This document shows, piece after piece, positions 1 through 13,800 of a stretch of DNA of 64,000 nucleotides. This DNA comes from Acanthornis magna. Lineage: Eukaryota; Chordata; Aves; Passeriformes; Acanthizidae. The notes below the pieces were generated by a model, which was not told the DNA's origin, made no database searches, and saw only the letters and a list, made by a program, of their open reading frames with translations. The position numbers were made by a program, and so were the translations under genes. The stretch spans positions 12,986,501 to 13,050,500 of the forward strand of contig JAWUZG010000051.1 in NCBI GenBank assembly GCA_036785705.1, in the 5' to 3' direction. Position 1 is the stretch's first letter; the number at the start of each line of letters is the position of its first letter.

Positions 1-215
1 GTACCCCACCCTATTCACTGGAAAAAACTGGGCCAAGCAAAACCACTACACAAGGGTGTCTCTGCTGGCTTGCAAAAGGAAGGAAACAGTTTTTCTGCAC
101 ATGTAACAACAGTCCTGCACATGAATTGGTTGAAAGACTCCCACTTACATTCATGTTTAAATAGCAGACTAGCTATTTAAACTAGTCAAGCCCCTCTAAG
201 TTGGGTGCCAAATTT
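1..215 (-). mobile_element. Retroviral leader-like sequence with primer-binding-site remnant
   Basis: Read on the minus strand, an LTR-like end (AAGACA at 216) is followed after five bases by TGGCACCCAACTTAGAGG (210-193). This resembles a decayed tRNA-Lys primer-binding site (TGGCGCCCAACG type). A separate TGTAGTGGTTTTGC at 50-37 could be the start of another LTR leaving the window. No gag or pol frame is visible. The family is unknown and the call rests on short motifs. Confidence 0.4.
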
Positions 216-842
216 TGTCTTGGATTAGAGACAAATTTCCTAGGTGGAAAGCACTCTGAATAAACACCTCCCCCACAGCAAAGGCTTCTGGCACCCCCTC
301 CCCCACAACAACAGAATTTCTTGGATGAAAGTGGGAAAAAAACCCTATTTATTTAACAAAATATGCAAAGTGCCCTGCAAGGCACAGGGGAAGGGGAAAG
401 GGGAGAAGGTATTACTAAACCTGAGTAAACAGTTGATGAACTTTAGTGTCCTTTTCCTCAGGCGTAGCTTCCCCTCTCTGGGCGTCTCCAGGGGGGCCGG
501 GTGGAGTTGCTTGGTGGCTCCCTGGAGGATTCTCGTCTACTGTCCTCCGGGGGCTCCTCAGGTTCTTGGATGAGAAAGCAAATCAAAGAAAAGAAGTCCA
601 AAAAGAAGAGACAACGAAGAAGCAATCCCAGGGAAAAGCAAGCAGCAGCTACAGCAGCAGCAGCGACCCGACCAAGGTATGTCCCTTCCTCTCCCTCACT
701 TCCCAGCGGAGAAGCCTAGGAGAGAGTTTCAAAACAACCTGCACCTGCAGAGCTTCTCCCAGCTGCTGAACACAGTTAAAGCTACAGGACCACATTTCTG
801 GGCATATATGCAAATGATAGGGAATACAGGATTATCGTAACA
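216..842 (-). mobile_element. LTR-like sequence, minus orientation (LTR C)
   Basis: On the minus strand this runs from TGTTACGATAA (842, tentative start) to AATCCAAGACA (216), giving TGT...ACA termini like the two clear LTRs elsewhere in the window. AATAAA at 353-348 is a plausible LTR polyadenylation signal, leaving roughly 110 bases of U5. The 440-700 part is GC-rich, has CAG repeats and, on the plus strand, is bounded by an acceptor-like (462) and a donor-like (676|gtatgt) site. That stretch is open but matches no protein I recognise. Its left flank cannot give a duplication test. Confidence 0.4.
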
Positions 843-3800
843 TCACCCCAAGTGATGTGTTTTAGTGCAGTTTTAGTGTCCTGTCTGCAAGCTGACCTGA
901 ACTAGCGTGAGCACACCTGCAACTGTATGATCAAATTACAGCACAATCACAGTCTCCCTAAAACCAAACTCAATGTTGTGATTTGTTTTAGCTTTTTTAC
1001 CTTTATATGTGGCTTCATGCAAGACAGAGTCCAAACTGGTCAGGATGCAGCTGAAGGAGAAAGTGAAAGTCTGCAGGTCAGGTTGCACAATAATACAATA
1101 CCACAATACATAAAATTATTTATAAAGTCTTACATCATTTTCTAAGTGCCTGCAGATCACTTGCCTTGCTCCTGAACATGCTGCAGCTTCCTAAGGTTTT
1201 AGCTCTCCAGAACCAGCTTTTGGCAACAACAGGCTCAGTGCCAGAATCCATTCTGCTCAGGAAGGCCCCTTCATTCTGGACTGTTCCAGTCTAGACATGA
1301 GTCATGAAACAAGGCAAAAAAAGTTGAGTTTTATTAGTTAAAAAAAAGAATACATGCTGTATGTATCAGACATCTGATCCCTATCTAAACCAGCTGATAA
1401 AAAGGCATGGATGATTCAAATATTCTTTCAGAAGTCAGAGAACTAGGTCTATCTCAAGCCCTTCTATAGATTTCCTTTATAAACTCTCAAAAGTAGATTC
1501 AAAGATATGGTCTCTACTGCTGTACCTTCAGTAACTGTGATTTTTTCTTTTTCCTCCATCAAAAATCACACAAACACCCAGCTGTGAATGTGGGCTAGGA
1601 AGGGATTGGATCATCCAATGAAGTCACCTGCAATTCAGGTGAGCATCTGCCTCCCCACTGAAAGGATATCCAAGATTACAACCTTGTTTCTGACAAGGAG
1701 GCATGCAGAAATATTGAACAGTTCCTCTTTTGGGTGCAGCAGGATTTGTGATGTTCCTCATCCTACAGCATAACAAATACACTTACCTAAATACCTAAGC
1801 TGTGAGTGATTTTTCACATGTTGAAGAAATTCTAAATCATGTGCATCTGCAATCTCTTACTCTTACTTTAAACTCCTCCTATACCTCACTTCACTGAAGC
1901 CTGGCCACAAAGAAATGCCTGAGCTTTTTTTTTGCCTAAAGCGAGGAGTTTTGCCAACTCTCTGATTACCAAAATGCCTAGTTATTGCACAGGAGTGGAA
2001 AAATAATTCACTAAAACACATCCCCATCTCAGAAGAGCTCAGCTGGCTGCACTGCAGCCAGCTAATCTACAGGAAGTGAAATACAAGCTCCTGTCTTTGT
2101 CTTTTTGTGCATGTTCTCTAAAATACTCATCCAACCAGAGCAGAATGGAAGGTTCATAGAGGAGTTCTCTGCTGCTCTGTAGTGGGAAGCGCTCAGATGG
2201 GTTTCCTTCACCTGGCCATCTGCTTTTGGGGTTTTTTCAATTAAAAAAACAAAACAGCCTGAAGAGTGCTTTTTCAAATTTGGCCAGGCGAAGTTACCCC
2301 AGACACAAGGCTTCCCCCATCTTCTAGCTGCCTCCTTTCACATGTGCACCCCTTCCTCCTACATGCCTCTGACAACCAGTATTGAGACAAAGCAGAACTA
2401 AAATGGGTCCTTACAGCATGGAAAACAGGTGGAGGCAGGCAGGAGAGAAGTGGAGTGGGACAATGTCATAACACATAGCGTCCATTTTAATAGTATTGGA
2501 AGCTGGTTGCACTCCCTGACCTCCCAGTGACTGCAAAATTCTGCAGTCCTGTTTTCTGTGGACATTTGTAGTACTTGGAGGTTTGTAGTTGACTTGGATG
2601 GAATAGTTTAAAAGATAAACCTTGTGTCAACAGTTAAGTAACATTCCTGAGCTCCCAAAGTCATGAAGAGCTCTCTGCTTTGGATTTCATGAACTAAAGA
2701 GATGTGAAAAATGAGGTTCACTCTCCTGTTAAAATTTAAAAGTTTAATAAAGGACAATAGGGGACAAAGACAATAAAGCAAAGGAAGAGCGCTGGGTGCT
2801 TGGCCTTTAGCCAAAAAGCACACCTGCTATTGAAGAAGTCATCTTAAATACTCTTTGTATTGCATTAGCTTCATGCCTATTCATAGGCATTTATGCATAT
2901 TCAAGCCTTTTTCCAAACAAGTTTACATCTTCTAAGAACTGTTTAGCATGGCTCCTCCTTGGTCCCACCTTTTTAGAGCATGCATATTTCTTGGCTTTGG
3001 TTTTTCAGTTTTTGTTATCACCTCCAGTTTGGGCCTTATTTCATGGTTCTTGCAGGTGGCTATTGTTGGTAGTTGACATATCAGTAGCGGGGGTCTTCAT
3101 TGCACTGTTCTTTGGATGTTATCCAATCAAGCAGGCAATTCGGTTATTTTAAGTAAAACTGTAAACTTTTTAAACTAACTATATTAGTTATTTCACCACT
3201 ATATCTAAATTTAGTTAATAACAGAAACAAAGGCATTAGTTATTGTTATACACCTATATCCTTTTAACAAGGCTACTTTTGTAAAAATTAAAACCATACA
3301 CACAACATCCATTTTAATATTTGTGAAAAGCCAACACTATAATATGCATTTATCACAGAGACAAAAAGAAATTTCCATAGCAAGTAATTGTTTAGGAGCA
3401 AGTGAGGAATGGCTACAAAGAAGACAGAGCAGAGGGGATTTTAAATGTGGTTTTTTTGAGTTTAGGATCAAAAGGCACACGAATTTTGTACATGCCTCTA
3501 AGAGGTAATAAAGTAATTAAGAGCCTGATGCAAATAAGCAAAAAAAAATATTTTGTACTCCTTCACACTTCAAAGGGACAGAAAACAACCTTACTCTTAG
3601 AGTGCTCTACCACAGTAAACTCAAGGGAAAGATGAACATTGGACAAACATCACTGGAAAACTTGTTACAAGTAAGAGACTTTGAAACCAGAGTGGACTGC
3701 TACTGAAAACACATTAAAAAGAAAGTGACCAGGAAAAAATAAGAACAAAGGTCTGTTATAATTACCTACACTTCAAATTCTAGCATTCAGGCTAGGAAAG

Positions 3801-6800
3801 ATCTGACACCAACACCACAGGAACACGTGGGGTTTATAATGTCTCTAGTTGTTTTGCCTCAATGGCAATTCTTTCCTCTTTATGTTGTTCCACTTTCTTT
3901 TGAAAATTGAGAAATATTTCTCTCTAGGGGCTCACTGTAAACTGAGATTGAGGAAAATCTATCTCCACCCCACAGAAGATTCCCTCACAAAGCTACAGAA
4001 TTTGCACAGGAGCTGAATCAAGAATGTATAACTTACATTCACTGCAGTCTAGTAGGTAACAGTACCTTGAATAGGAGCACATCCAGACATGGAAACAGCA
4101 CCTATCCTGAACTGGAATGTGATGTTCAATCTCATGACACAGCAGTGAAAACTCCTGATTCACAGAAATCTTGCTGAGATCCAAGACTGGTTTTTAGCTC
4201 CTTTTGTGAACACAAATAATATTCGGTATCAGAAATAACAGCACTGTAAAATACAGACAGAAGTGTAAACTCACTTGTGTAAAACACCTATGATGGGATA
4301 TACTCGGAATACATTCAGGATTGCATTTGCAGAACAAAAGCTAGAAAATTAGAACGTTCTCCAGACACAGACAAAATACTGCAAACAAACCTCTGCTTTT
4401 TTCTTTGGGTTTCAACAGTGACAATTTTGGAACAAAAGAAACCAAAACAGAGAAAAAAAAAATCCCAAAGTTCCTAAGCCGTATTAGAAGGCAACTTTGT
4501 GCAAGGTATCCTTCTATCTGAAAAGTCTGATTCACTGGGAGCAAAAACTTGCATATTTCAGTAAATCTCAAATGTTTCATAACTGTAAGAGATTTCCAGC
4601 TGCAGCTTCATGCAACAACAAAACTTCACACTGGTCTAAAACCTCATTAGGGTAAAAAAGTGACAGAACAGGGTTTGTGGTTCTAAGCCCACATAACAAC
4701 ATTTTAGCTGCAATCGTGGAAGGTCATCTTCCTTCAGACAAGGGGGCAAAAAGACCTCATGAGACATCCTCAAAGAACTACTCAGCATCCTGCCTTGAGT
4801 CATATCTGGCACAATTTGCACCATACAAATAAGCACTCACCACATACAGTGCCCAAACCTACCTACAAAATAAATCTCACTAGCCTAAATTAATCAAAAC
4901 AAAATTATTTTAGAAATTCAAACACTAATAACAGTTCATTAACCACTAGTGAAGAGGAGCTTTCCAGAACTGACAAGCATGCAAAAAGCAGGATTCCCCC
5001 TCCCCAGCTCTCACATCCTGAGTTTCGAAGGCTTCAAGTGACAATTCCGAGAAGGACATTTTCTCTCCCAGCAGCAGCCAGATCCCTAACATAATGTTTG
5101 GTCCCATTTTGCAACTAAATTGATGAAGGACAGCTTCCAGATAGATTTGGATGGGGCAAGGACTGGCACCCTGCTGGAATAATGAGGTTTGAGAGCCTGC
5201 CCAGGCAATGTTTGGCAAGGGCTGGACACACAGCAGGCCCCAAGGAAGCTCTGATGTCACTTCCAAAAGGGATTATGTTTTTTTGGTAGTGGCCATTAAT
5301 TCCTTATTTTCCATTCCTGAAGGTGTTTACAAGCACCTGTTACACAGCTGGGACACACCATGGGGCACCTGGGTAACACCACACATGGAAAACACTCCTC
5401 ACTACCATGGGCTTCCAGAATTTTCAGAGCTGTCTTCCAGCCCAGCTTTTGGGGAATGACAGCAAACCACAATGCAGTGTTGCCTTTGTTTCTCAAAATA
5501 AATGGGATCAAAATTCAGTACTTTGATGTGAAGGAAAAAGACCCACCATCCTAACAAAATTCCAGTTCCTAAATGCAGATTATAACCAATGGTATTTCAA
5601 TTATGTTTTCTCAGCAAAATACAAACAGTTTATGCTTCTATGCATATTTTATAGCATTTCTCCCAACACAGTAGGGGAAGATGAAACCATAATCACAAAG
5701 TAAAAGTACTGGTCACTGCATAAAACAAACAAGCAAAAATGAAAGCTGATTTTTAAACCAAATACCTCTCATGAAACTAGACCTCCACTGGCAGCATTCC
5801 CACTCCAAACAGTGGCAGATGCAAAATTTGTCAGCATCAGAAATTGTTACTGATTATTTCAAAAGTTGGTTGTTTTGTTGTTTTTTTATTTTGCATCTGT
5901 ACCAGATTTTAAACTCACATGATACTGAGACAGCCAGCACTAATACAGCTGCCTGCAAGAACGAGTCCCCAGATGATCCACTACATCCCAGCTGAATCCT
6001 CCTTCATAAACGGGACAGTTTAAAAACTCTCTAGTGAGGAATTTCTTTGTTGGTACAAGCAGAGAGGGGTATAAGGAATCTGTTTTCCTGTGGGAATGGT
6101 ATTATAATTCAGGATTTGGGGTTTTTTTAAATACCTAGTTATGAAACATCACATTTTTTCAGGATCTTGGATGCAGAACATCTCAGAGCCAGCAGACTGA
6201 CACCTAACAGTTCTGAGGAGCTGTATGTACAATTTTACATTGTTTCAACAAGTGTTTTTTCCCTTTCATTTTGTGTGGTAAGATATATCTGACAAATTCA
6301 CTATTTTCAAGTTCTGCAGTTCAAACACAAATATTTTCAGATCTTCATTCATGTGGTTAAAAAAAATCCTTACCTGGCATTCCTTTTTGTTTGTCTTCAG
6401 ACTTAACTTCAGATGGTTTGCATGTCTCCTAATCATGAAGCTGTGTATAGAACCAAACAAAAATTTAAAATTAAAAAAATAAGCTATTTTTCCTTAACTG
6501 ATTCTCTATCTACAAACACATGCACGTTCATTATATGTAGTTAGATGCTATGTGTAGTTCCAATTCAAGATAGCATTACTAAGTTTTGCAAAATGAAACC
6601 AAACTCCTATTCTCATATAACTTGGGAAAAAACAGCATATGAAATCCTACTTTTTCTATACAACCAATTATATAAAAATACCACTCTCTTAATCAGCTTT
6701 TCTCTACTTCACCTGCACTGAAGTTCATTTCTTCATAGCATTGACAATTCCATGGAAACAAGTGGAGCTACTTGGAGGTTGATTAGCAAAGTAAGACCCT

Positions 6801-7594
6801 GACTGTATAATCTAAATATGCAATGGCAAATACTTATAAAAAGCCCTACTGGTTCAAAAATTGCCTGAATTCTGAATGTGGATTATTGCAGCTTAAAAAA
6901 GAAAAATAAAATTTTTGCTTTCATATCAAGTAAGTGAGGTATTCTTCAGCTTAGAATATAATTATTTAGATGAAAAAGCACTTTATATTACATATTATGA
7001 CAAAAATTATTGTACATCTGTTTAGTAACATAACTATTTTCAAATAAAAATTGTCTTCAAAAGGCCTCAAACATAAGCACACCACAGACCTCCTACTCTT
7101 CCTGCTAGAGAAGGAAAGTGCTAATGCCAGGAAAATGTCAGGATCATTCCGGCATTTTCCTCCCAGGCACTTATTGACCAGTAAGGATCACATATATTAC
7201 GTGTGAACCAATCTGGAAGCGTATTTCTTTTTATGCTTAAAAGAAACAAAACCAAAAAATTTTCCCTGATTCTGTTCTAGTAAAAAATTAATTGTGCCCA
7301 AATGTACCTTCCTTGCAGGGAGGGACTGAGAAGATCCCAGTTTCTTCCCCACTGCTCTGTCTGTTCCTTAAGAGGTGTGAGCTTGGATAAGACCGGCACC
7401 AACCAACTCTCTCCTCCTTCTCTTTGAGCAACTCTTTTGACTCTTGGCACAGAGTCTAAGGAACAAATATGCTGAAGACTTGAATACACAAGATTTTCCT
7501 TTTCCAACAATTTCTCAGGAAATAACGCTCTCCCTGCCTGAATCCCCCAAAAACGTGTTTTGAGAATGTTTGGCTGAGGAATCCTGGTGAGGGG
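843..7594. other. Intergenic, no gene recognised
   Basis: AT-rich DNA with only short chance reading frames. I looked for minus-strand exons of TBC1D23, the expected next gene in the mammalian order, and saw none. The 2700-3310 segment has repeat-like composition, including a 12-base repeat tccattttaata at about 2484 and 3309, but could not be classified. Confidence 0.5.
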
Positions 7595-7878
7595 AAGCAG
7601 AGGGGCAGGTACCTGTGACAGGACGCAGGGAAACAGCATGAAGGTGAGTCAGGGGAGGTTTAGTTTGGATGTCAGGAAAAGGTTTGTCCCCCAGAAGCTG
7701 GTCAGGCACTGCAACAGGTTCCCCAGAGAGGTGGTCACAGCACCAAAGCTGTCTGAGTTCAAGAAGCCTTTGGACAGTGCTCTCAGGCACAGGGGGTGAC
7801 TCCTGGGGATGGGCCTGTGCAGGGCCAGGAGTTGGACTTGATGATCCTGATGGATTCAACTCAGCATATTCCATGAAA
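7595..7878 (+). mobile_element. CR1 retrotransposon 3' tail
   Basis: A plus-orientation CR1 fragment, badly 5' truncated. It encodes a decayed end of the CR1 polymerase with the signature QGRFSLDVRKRF..HCNRFPREVV, followed by the typical CR1 3' sequence (ggacttgatgatcctgatgg) and an ATTC-rich end. Boundaries are approximate. Confidence 0.85.
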
Positions 7879-10800
7879 ACTTGCCAACATGCTGATGATG
7901 TTTGGAGTTTTACAAAATTAGTGACCAAGAGAGAGTTACGAATCCAGATGTTACAAATCCACAGCTCAGGTGATCTTTATACAAACCTCCTTCCCCAGGA
8001 GCTACTGCTCCACCTTTTGCAAAACAGGTAAAGCCCAGGATCCAAAATAGGGGAAACTCAATTAACTCTGGTATGATCCCAAAACTTTAAAATTACACCA
8101 CCCCTCCACAGGAAAAGAACATATTTTGCCCCAGAGCTCAGCATTATCAAATTGAAGTAATTATGGAAAATAATCTTTCAACAGCTGAGAACACTTAAAA
8201 TTACACCTGACACATTCATACTTCATTTATTTATATTACATGATCACTATCATCTATTAGGTTGATATGGGAAGTGATGAGAGAACAAGTAAGTTTCAGG
8301 GCAAATACCAAATTACAAAACTTAGCCTATTTACTTACACTGTGTGAGACATTCCATTTCAATCAAAACCCCCAAAAAGCAAAGAAATATGAAAATGCCC
8401 AACAGGCTTGTGCTCTGCCTTCTCAATTTCTTACCTCCCTTTGAAAAACAACTCTTGACCTTTTTAGTTAAGACTTGGCTTTCCACTGGTTGCCTGAGGT
8501 GAAGTTAGGAACTTAGAAATCTGAATGATAAATTCCTCAAGCTATAGCCTAAAACCCATTGGCACAATTACAGTTTATACATATGTTAAGCAGTTCTTGT
8601 ATTTAATTCATTTTATCAGTAACAAAACCATGCAGAGATAAAAATCTTACCCATAGCTTTTCTTCTTAGCTCATCGACTTCATTCAGGATCAATTTTTGT
8701 TATGAACTGCACAGTCAGAAATGACAGTGCATGAGGAAAGCCTGCTCAAAGGTTTTCCGTGATCACTGCTGGGTCTCATGTCAACAACAAGCTTAGAACA
8801 CAGAAATCTGACTATAAGCACTGGTGTAAGATGTGGATGATGACTCACAGATTTTTTTTTATTAGTTTTAGTGATTTTGATTTAAATTTGTGGCTGTGCC
8901 ACACAGGGATGGCACCACACAGGCCAGCAAAAGCCAGCCCATGCGGGGATTGTCATTAAATTGCACAACTTGGAATTGCACACTGTGCCACCTACCAGGA
9001 TGAAACATCACCAGTGCATTTTCTTGGAGTGTTTCCTTGAATCTCTCCTTCTGCACAGCATTGGGGACACAGTCCTGCTGTCCCCTGCCACCGTGACAGA
9101 TTTCCCGGCACACCCTCTGTGGGGAGGAGGGTTATTGACTGCAGATGTTACAATTGCCCTGAGCTGGTGTGAACCCTCTCTCTGCACTGTCCAGTAAGTG
9201 CCACATTTCACCTCAGAGGCAGCACAGTGGCTCCCCACACTCGCCCCACACATTAACTGGTTATGACAACTGAAGCTAAGGGCAGGTACTGCTTCCTTCC
9301 TTTTTTCTTTTAACCATTCCAGTTTTTTGGACACATTTCATTATCCAGTGTTTTCAGGTTCATTGTCACTAATTATACAGTCCAGATATAGGCCAGGGAT
9401 TCATATGTTACCTGAGAAATCCCAAGAACTTTTGACCTAACCTTAAACCCTGAGTCCTTCAGTATTATAACTGGTAATACAAGTTTTCCTTACAGACAGG
9501 AATTGTCATAGGGAAAAAAGCCAGTAACTTTGGGTAACTGGGTTTGACACAGCAGGAAACCCTGTTTTTTTCCCACAAACTTTTTAATTGTTTCGGTTTG
9601 AAAGGGATCATCTTAGGCAAAGGGATCACTTAATGCAAAGTGACAATAGCTGCAATTGTGTAGGAGTATAACCAAATGGCCTTTTTTAATCTTGTTTCAT
9701 GCTGTATGTTTCTGATCACAGAGTACATAGTACATATTCAGTAAATATGCAGATATTTTAGTTAGAGCTCCCTGAAATATAAGCTTTCCAGGGCATGAGC
9801 TAGTTTGGTATCTTTACCTATGGTGATTACTATCTGATGTCATCTAAACACTGACTGTACTTGCCCTGGACCAGAATCAGCCCTATAGCACTTTTCCTTT
9901 CCTATGCAGCTACATGGGAAAAGGGTGACAACCTTTTTCATACATTCATGAATGTGGGCAAAAGCAAAACTAGCCCCACTCTTCTGCCTGGCTTCCATAA
10001 CCTGAGGAAAAAGCATGACCCAAAGCAAACAAAAAATGCTCCCCAATCCCTCTTTTGGAAACGAGACTGCCCGGTTGAAGGCAGGTGCCCAAGGCACTCC
10101 CATCTCATAACAAAATTGTTCTTGGAATTGTAGGGAATAATGCAATTACAGAGAACCCAGTCAAAACACCTTAGCTCAAAAACTAGGCACTGTAGTTCAG
10201 ACTGCACTGAAAACTGAGAAACTTTCTTACTTAACTTGGCTGCTGCCCAAAATCATTTGGGCTTTCCAGAGCATGTGTCCAGATACACCATCATCTTCAG
10301 CAACTCAGCCAAATTTCTTTGCCTCCACACCCAAGCACAGAAAAAGTACTTCTTCCCCTTCCGCTATTCCCCTAATTCTGTGGTTAAAGAATTTTCTCAA
10401 ATCAGCTGTTCCAAACCCTACTCCTCCCAGTGAGGATGACAGCACCTTCTTATCACGTGACAAGCAAATGCTCTCTCCTGTTTTAGATCTAAACTCAAAT
10501 CCAAATTGCTATGCAACCTCTCTTTATATTATCAAGGCTTGCAAGGCTTTCTCTTCCCTGAACTGCCATCTTTGACTTCACTCTTGTATGAATTTCATTT
10601 CTCAGAGAAAAGAGAGGAAGCTTTTACACTGCAGTGCATCACTAAAATACACCATCCAAACACTGACATTAATTATCTCCATGCAACACAGCTGTTAATA
10701 TGAAATAGATGCAGGATGCAACTAATTTTTCCAGATTCTCTAGGTCTGTGATCATGTTAATTTGTTTCACATGAAGGACTCACTCCTTTATTTTTAGATG

Positions 10801-13800
10801 AAAGCAAATGTCTGTGGTTAGAAATAGAAAAAAACAACTGTGGCAGATGAATGTGGGACATATATTAATGAGACTGCGAAGCCTGAAAAAAACTTGGAAA
10901 ATTCTCTAATTGAAGTGCTACTGAAATATCCTGTAACACCTGATTAATTTTTATGTTACTCTTTCTAGATACAGAGTTATATCCATTAATGAAATTCAAT
11001 TCTAAAAGGACCTGGCAACCAAAACCACTGCAACAGTTTTTTACATTAAAATACAACTATCTCCTGTACCTCCTTGTAATATAGAAATGAGATTTAAACT
11101 GCAGGTAAGCTTTTCATAATAATGGGATCTTGTCCCCTCCAGATATTTTTGCTGCTGCTAAAAATGGAACTAAAGAACTCCAGAAGATGCTCCCATGTGT
11201 AACTGCCATCTTCAAAATCCTAAACAAACCCCAGAAACATATATCCCATTTGACTCATCTATTTTAGACCATTTTTACGATATAAATTTAATTATATCTG
11301 TTAACATGAATCCTTTGTCCAGTTTTCAATTTACTAAATATCCACTCCCCAAAAGAAAAAAAAATGGAAAAAGATGGGGAAAAGAAAAAACAGCACTTTC
11401 TAATACTTTAAGCATCTATGACATCATTCATTTCAGTTCACCAAACCCAGACCTCACTTCTGACACGCATCTTTCTTTTGTTGAGAGTAAAGGAAACGGC
11501 AAAGTTGATGTAAAACTTTTCAGGTACAGCTCTTAGTGTCATTCAGCAATCCTAAATCCAGACATCTTTGCACTGAATTGTCAAGTCTACATAAATTAAT
11601 CTCTCTGAGAAAAGAGCCCACCTGCTATTGGTGAAAGTATGTTTTATAGATAAGATAATGAGAATTCTATTTTGGAAAGTTTTACCAAGGCACTTTTTTT
11701 TATTTTCCTCTTTACTCAAGACACATAATCTTAACTCATAAAATCAAATGCACAGGGCCAAAGCAGCACTGTGCCAAAGACACACCACTGGTCATAACTC
11801 CAGCTATTCTGAAAGCAATTTGCACCTCAATTGCAAATGTGCAACATCACTGGTTGCTTCAAAACTCTGCCCTCCAAACTCCAGTGTTGCTTTCCCTGAT
11901 ACAACTGACCTAATGATCTAATAACCAGAATAAACTGCTGCTATCAGCAACTGACAAAAGGGACAAACCCCTGGAACATGGCACAAGGAGGAGCAATTAA
12001 TGATGGCTTTTACCATCTTTCTGTTAGGTTAGGCCAGTCCTTCTGCACAGGCTCTAACTTCTGTTCCAGCCCCAGCACTACGGGGAATAAGGCAGCAGCA
12101 GCAGCATAAAAAAATCCAACAAACACTTCATGTAGATAGAAAAGTATTCCCAGTGTGGGCACTGAGGAACACATCTGCAAATCTTTCTTGACAAGGTACA
12201 ACTGTGCAAGCTCTGGCACAGGGGGCAGACCCACAGCATGGCTGCAGCACTGGCGCAAAAGGCAGCAGAAAGAGGTTGCTAACACTTGTTTTCCACCCTT
12301 TTGGGCAAGGCAAATTCCATCTGCTGGGAGTAATTAATCAAAGCTGCCATTCCCATTGGCCTGGTCTGGGCAGCACCATCCTGAACAAGACAGACATTGC
12401 AGAGCTTCTCAGAGCTAACAACAGAAATGGTTGGAGCTGAAGCAGCAGCTTCCAAGAACACTGTTCAGAGAGTACCAGAAAGATGTGACATGTTTAAAGC
12501 TGTGGTAAGATGACAAGTGAGATTCTGTGTTTATAAACGAAAACTTGGACAACTTCTGGAAAAACAGAAATACTTGTTTGAAGACAGGTCTTCCCTATGG
12601 AGGGGTTTGAAGACAATGCACATTTCAACAGAAGAGGTTCTTGCACAAACTTCTGGGAGATAATGGGCAAACACTGCTTGCTAGGCTGTATTTCTTAGGT
12701 AAGTTTTTTTTCCTGGTAGACTCTGACTCACTGAAATACACACCTCATTATTCAGTCTCCTTTTACTAACTTTTTAACCAGATACATGATGAAGAAATAA
12801 AATCAGTGACAATTGCATTGTGACTTAACCACCCCTTTAATTTCTTGAAGGTCAGTTTCTCAGAAAATTAAAAAAGAGAGAGAAAAAAATAAGCTCCCCT
12901 GGTCTGTTAGGAACCAGAAAATGTATGTTCAGCTTTGTCAGAAAATCCCAAGAGGGCTTTCCAGAGAGCTGCATGGGATTACATTTTCAAAAGGACTTAA
13001 AAGGTTTATGAGCATGTTTCACTGTTAAAAGTGTTTTAGACTAATGAGCTTAAGCTTTGTTGAATGCACTGCTTCATGCTCTGTCTTGTCCTGCCCAGTG
13101 AGGGGTGGGGTTCTTCCACAGCTCCTGACAGATCCAGGTGCAAAGGCAGAAATCCAGGCGTTCTGTTTCTACAGCTTCAGGATAGAGGTGACTGGCCCCA
13201 TGCAGGAAGAGCAGAGGGGACAGGCACTTTCCCAGGTCAGCACAAAGCATCACTGGAGCAGGACTGCTCTCCCAGGCAGGGCTGGGAACTAGAGCAGCTC
13301 CCCTTCTGCTGCTCAGGGCTCAGATATGAAGCTTCAAGGAAACTGCTCCTTCTGTGGCTGCAAACACCTTCACCAGGGGCCATCTGCCAGAGGTCACCAG
13401 ATCCCCAGCCCCAGACACTCTCAAAAGCAGACATGGATGCCTTGACAGGGGCACGCAGCCTCCTTGTGACACAGCCCCTTCTCCTGCTCCAGTCTGTGAT
13501 TTCTTTCTTGTTCCAGTAAGAAAGATTTTTAGGAGAGAGAGGAAAGGCACACAAAATACTTATTAAAGGTATTAGTGTTTTATTCCACTTCCACTTTTAC
13601 AACAGAAAAACTATTTTTAAAAAAATTGCATCTACCATGGTTTGCTTGACCTAAATTCTTCAGTGCTGTTCCTTCATTTTGCGAGATTAGAAATAAGTCC
13701 TAAATGTGTAAAATTCTGAACATGAAACATGCAAATTAATGAACCTATTAATGAGCTGCAGTGTTTGCTTTAAATTGACAGATTTTCTGGTGCTTTGTTT

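Noticed and set aside
2484..3320. tccattttaata repeated 825 bases apart
   Set aside because: Twelve AT-rich bases are weak evidence and no terminal element signatures accompany them.
13064..13519. 151-codon plus-strand open frame
   Set aside because: GC-rich stretch open in several frames on both strands; no known protein features.
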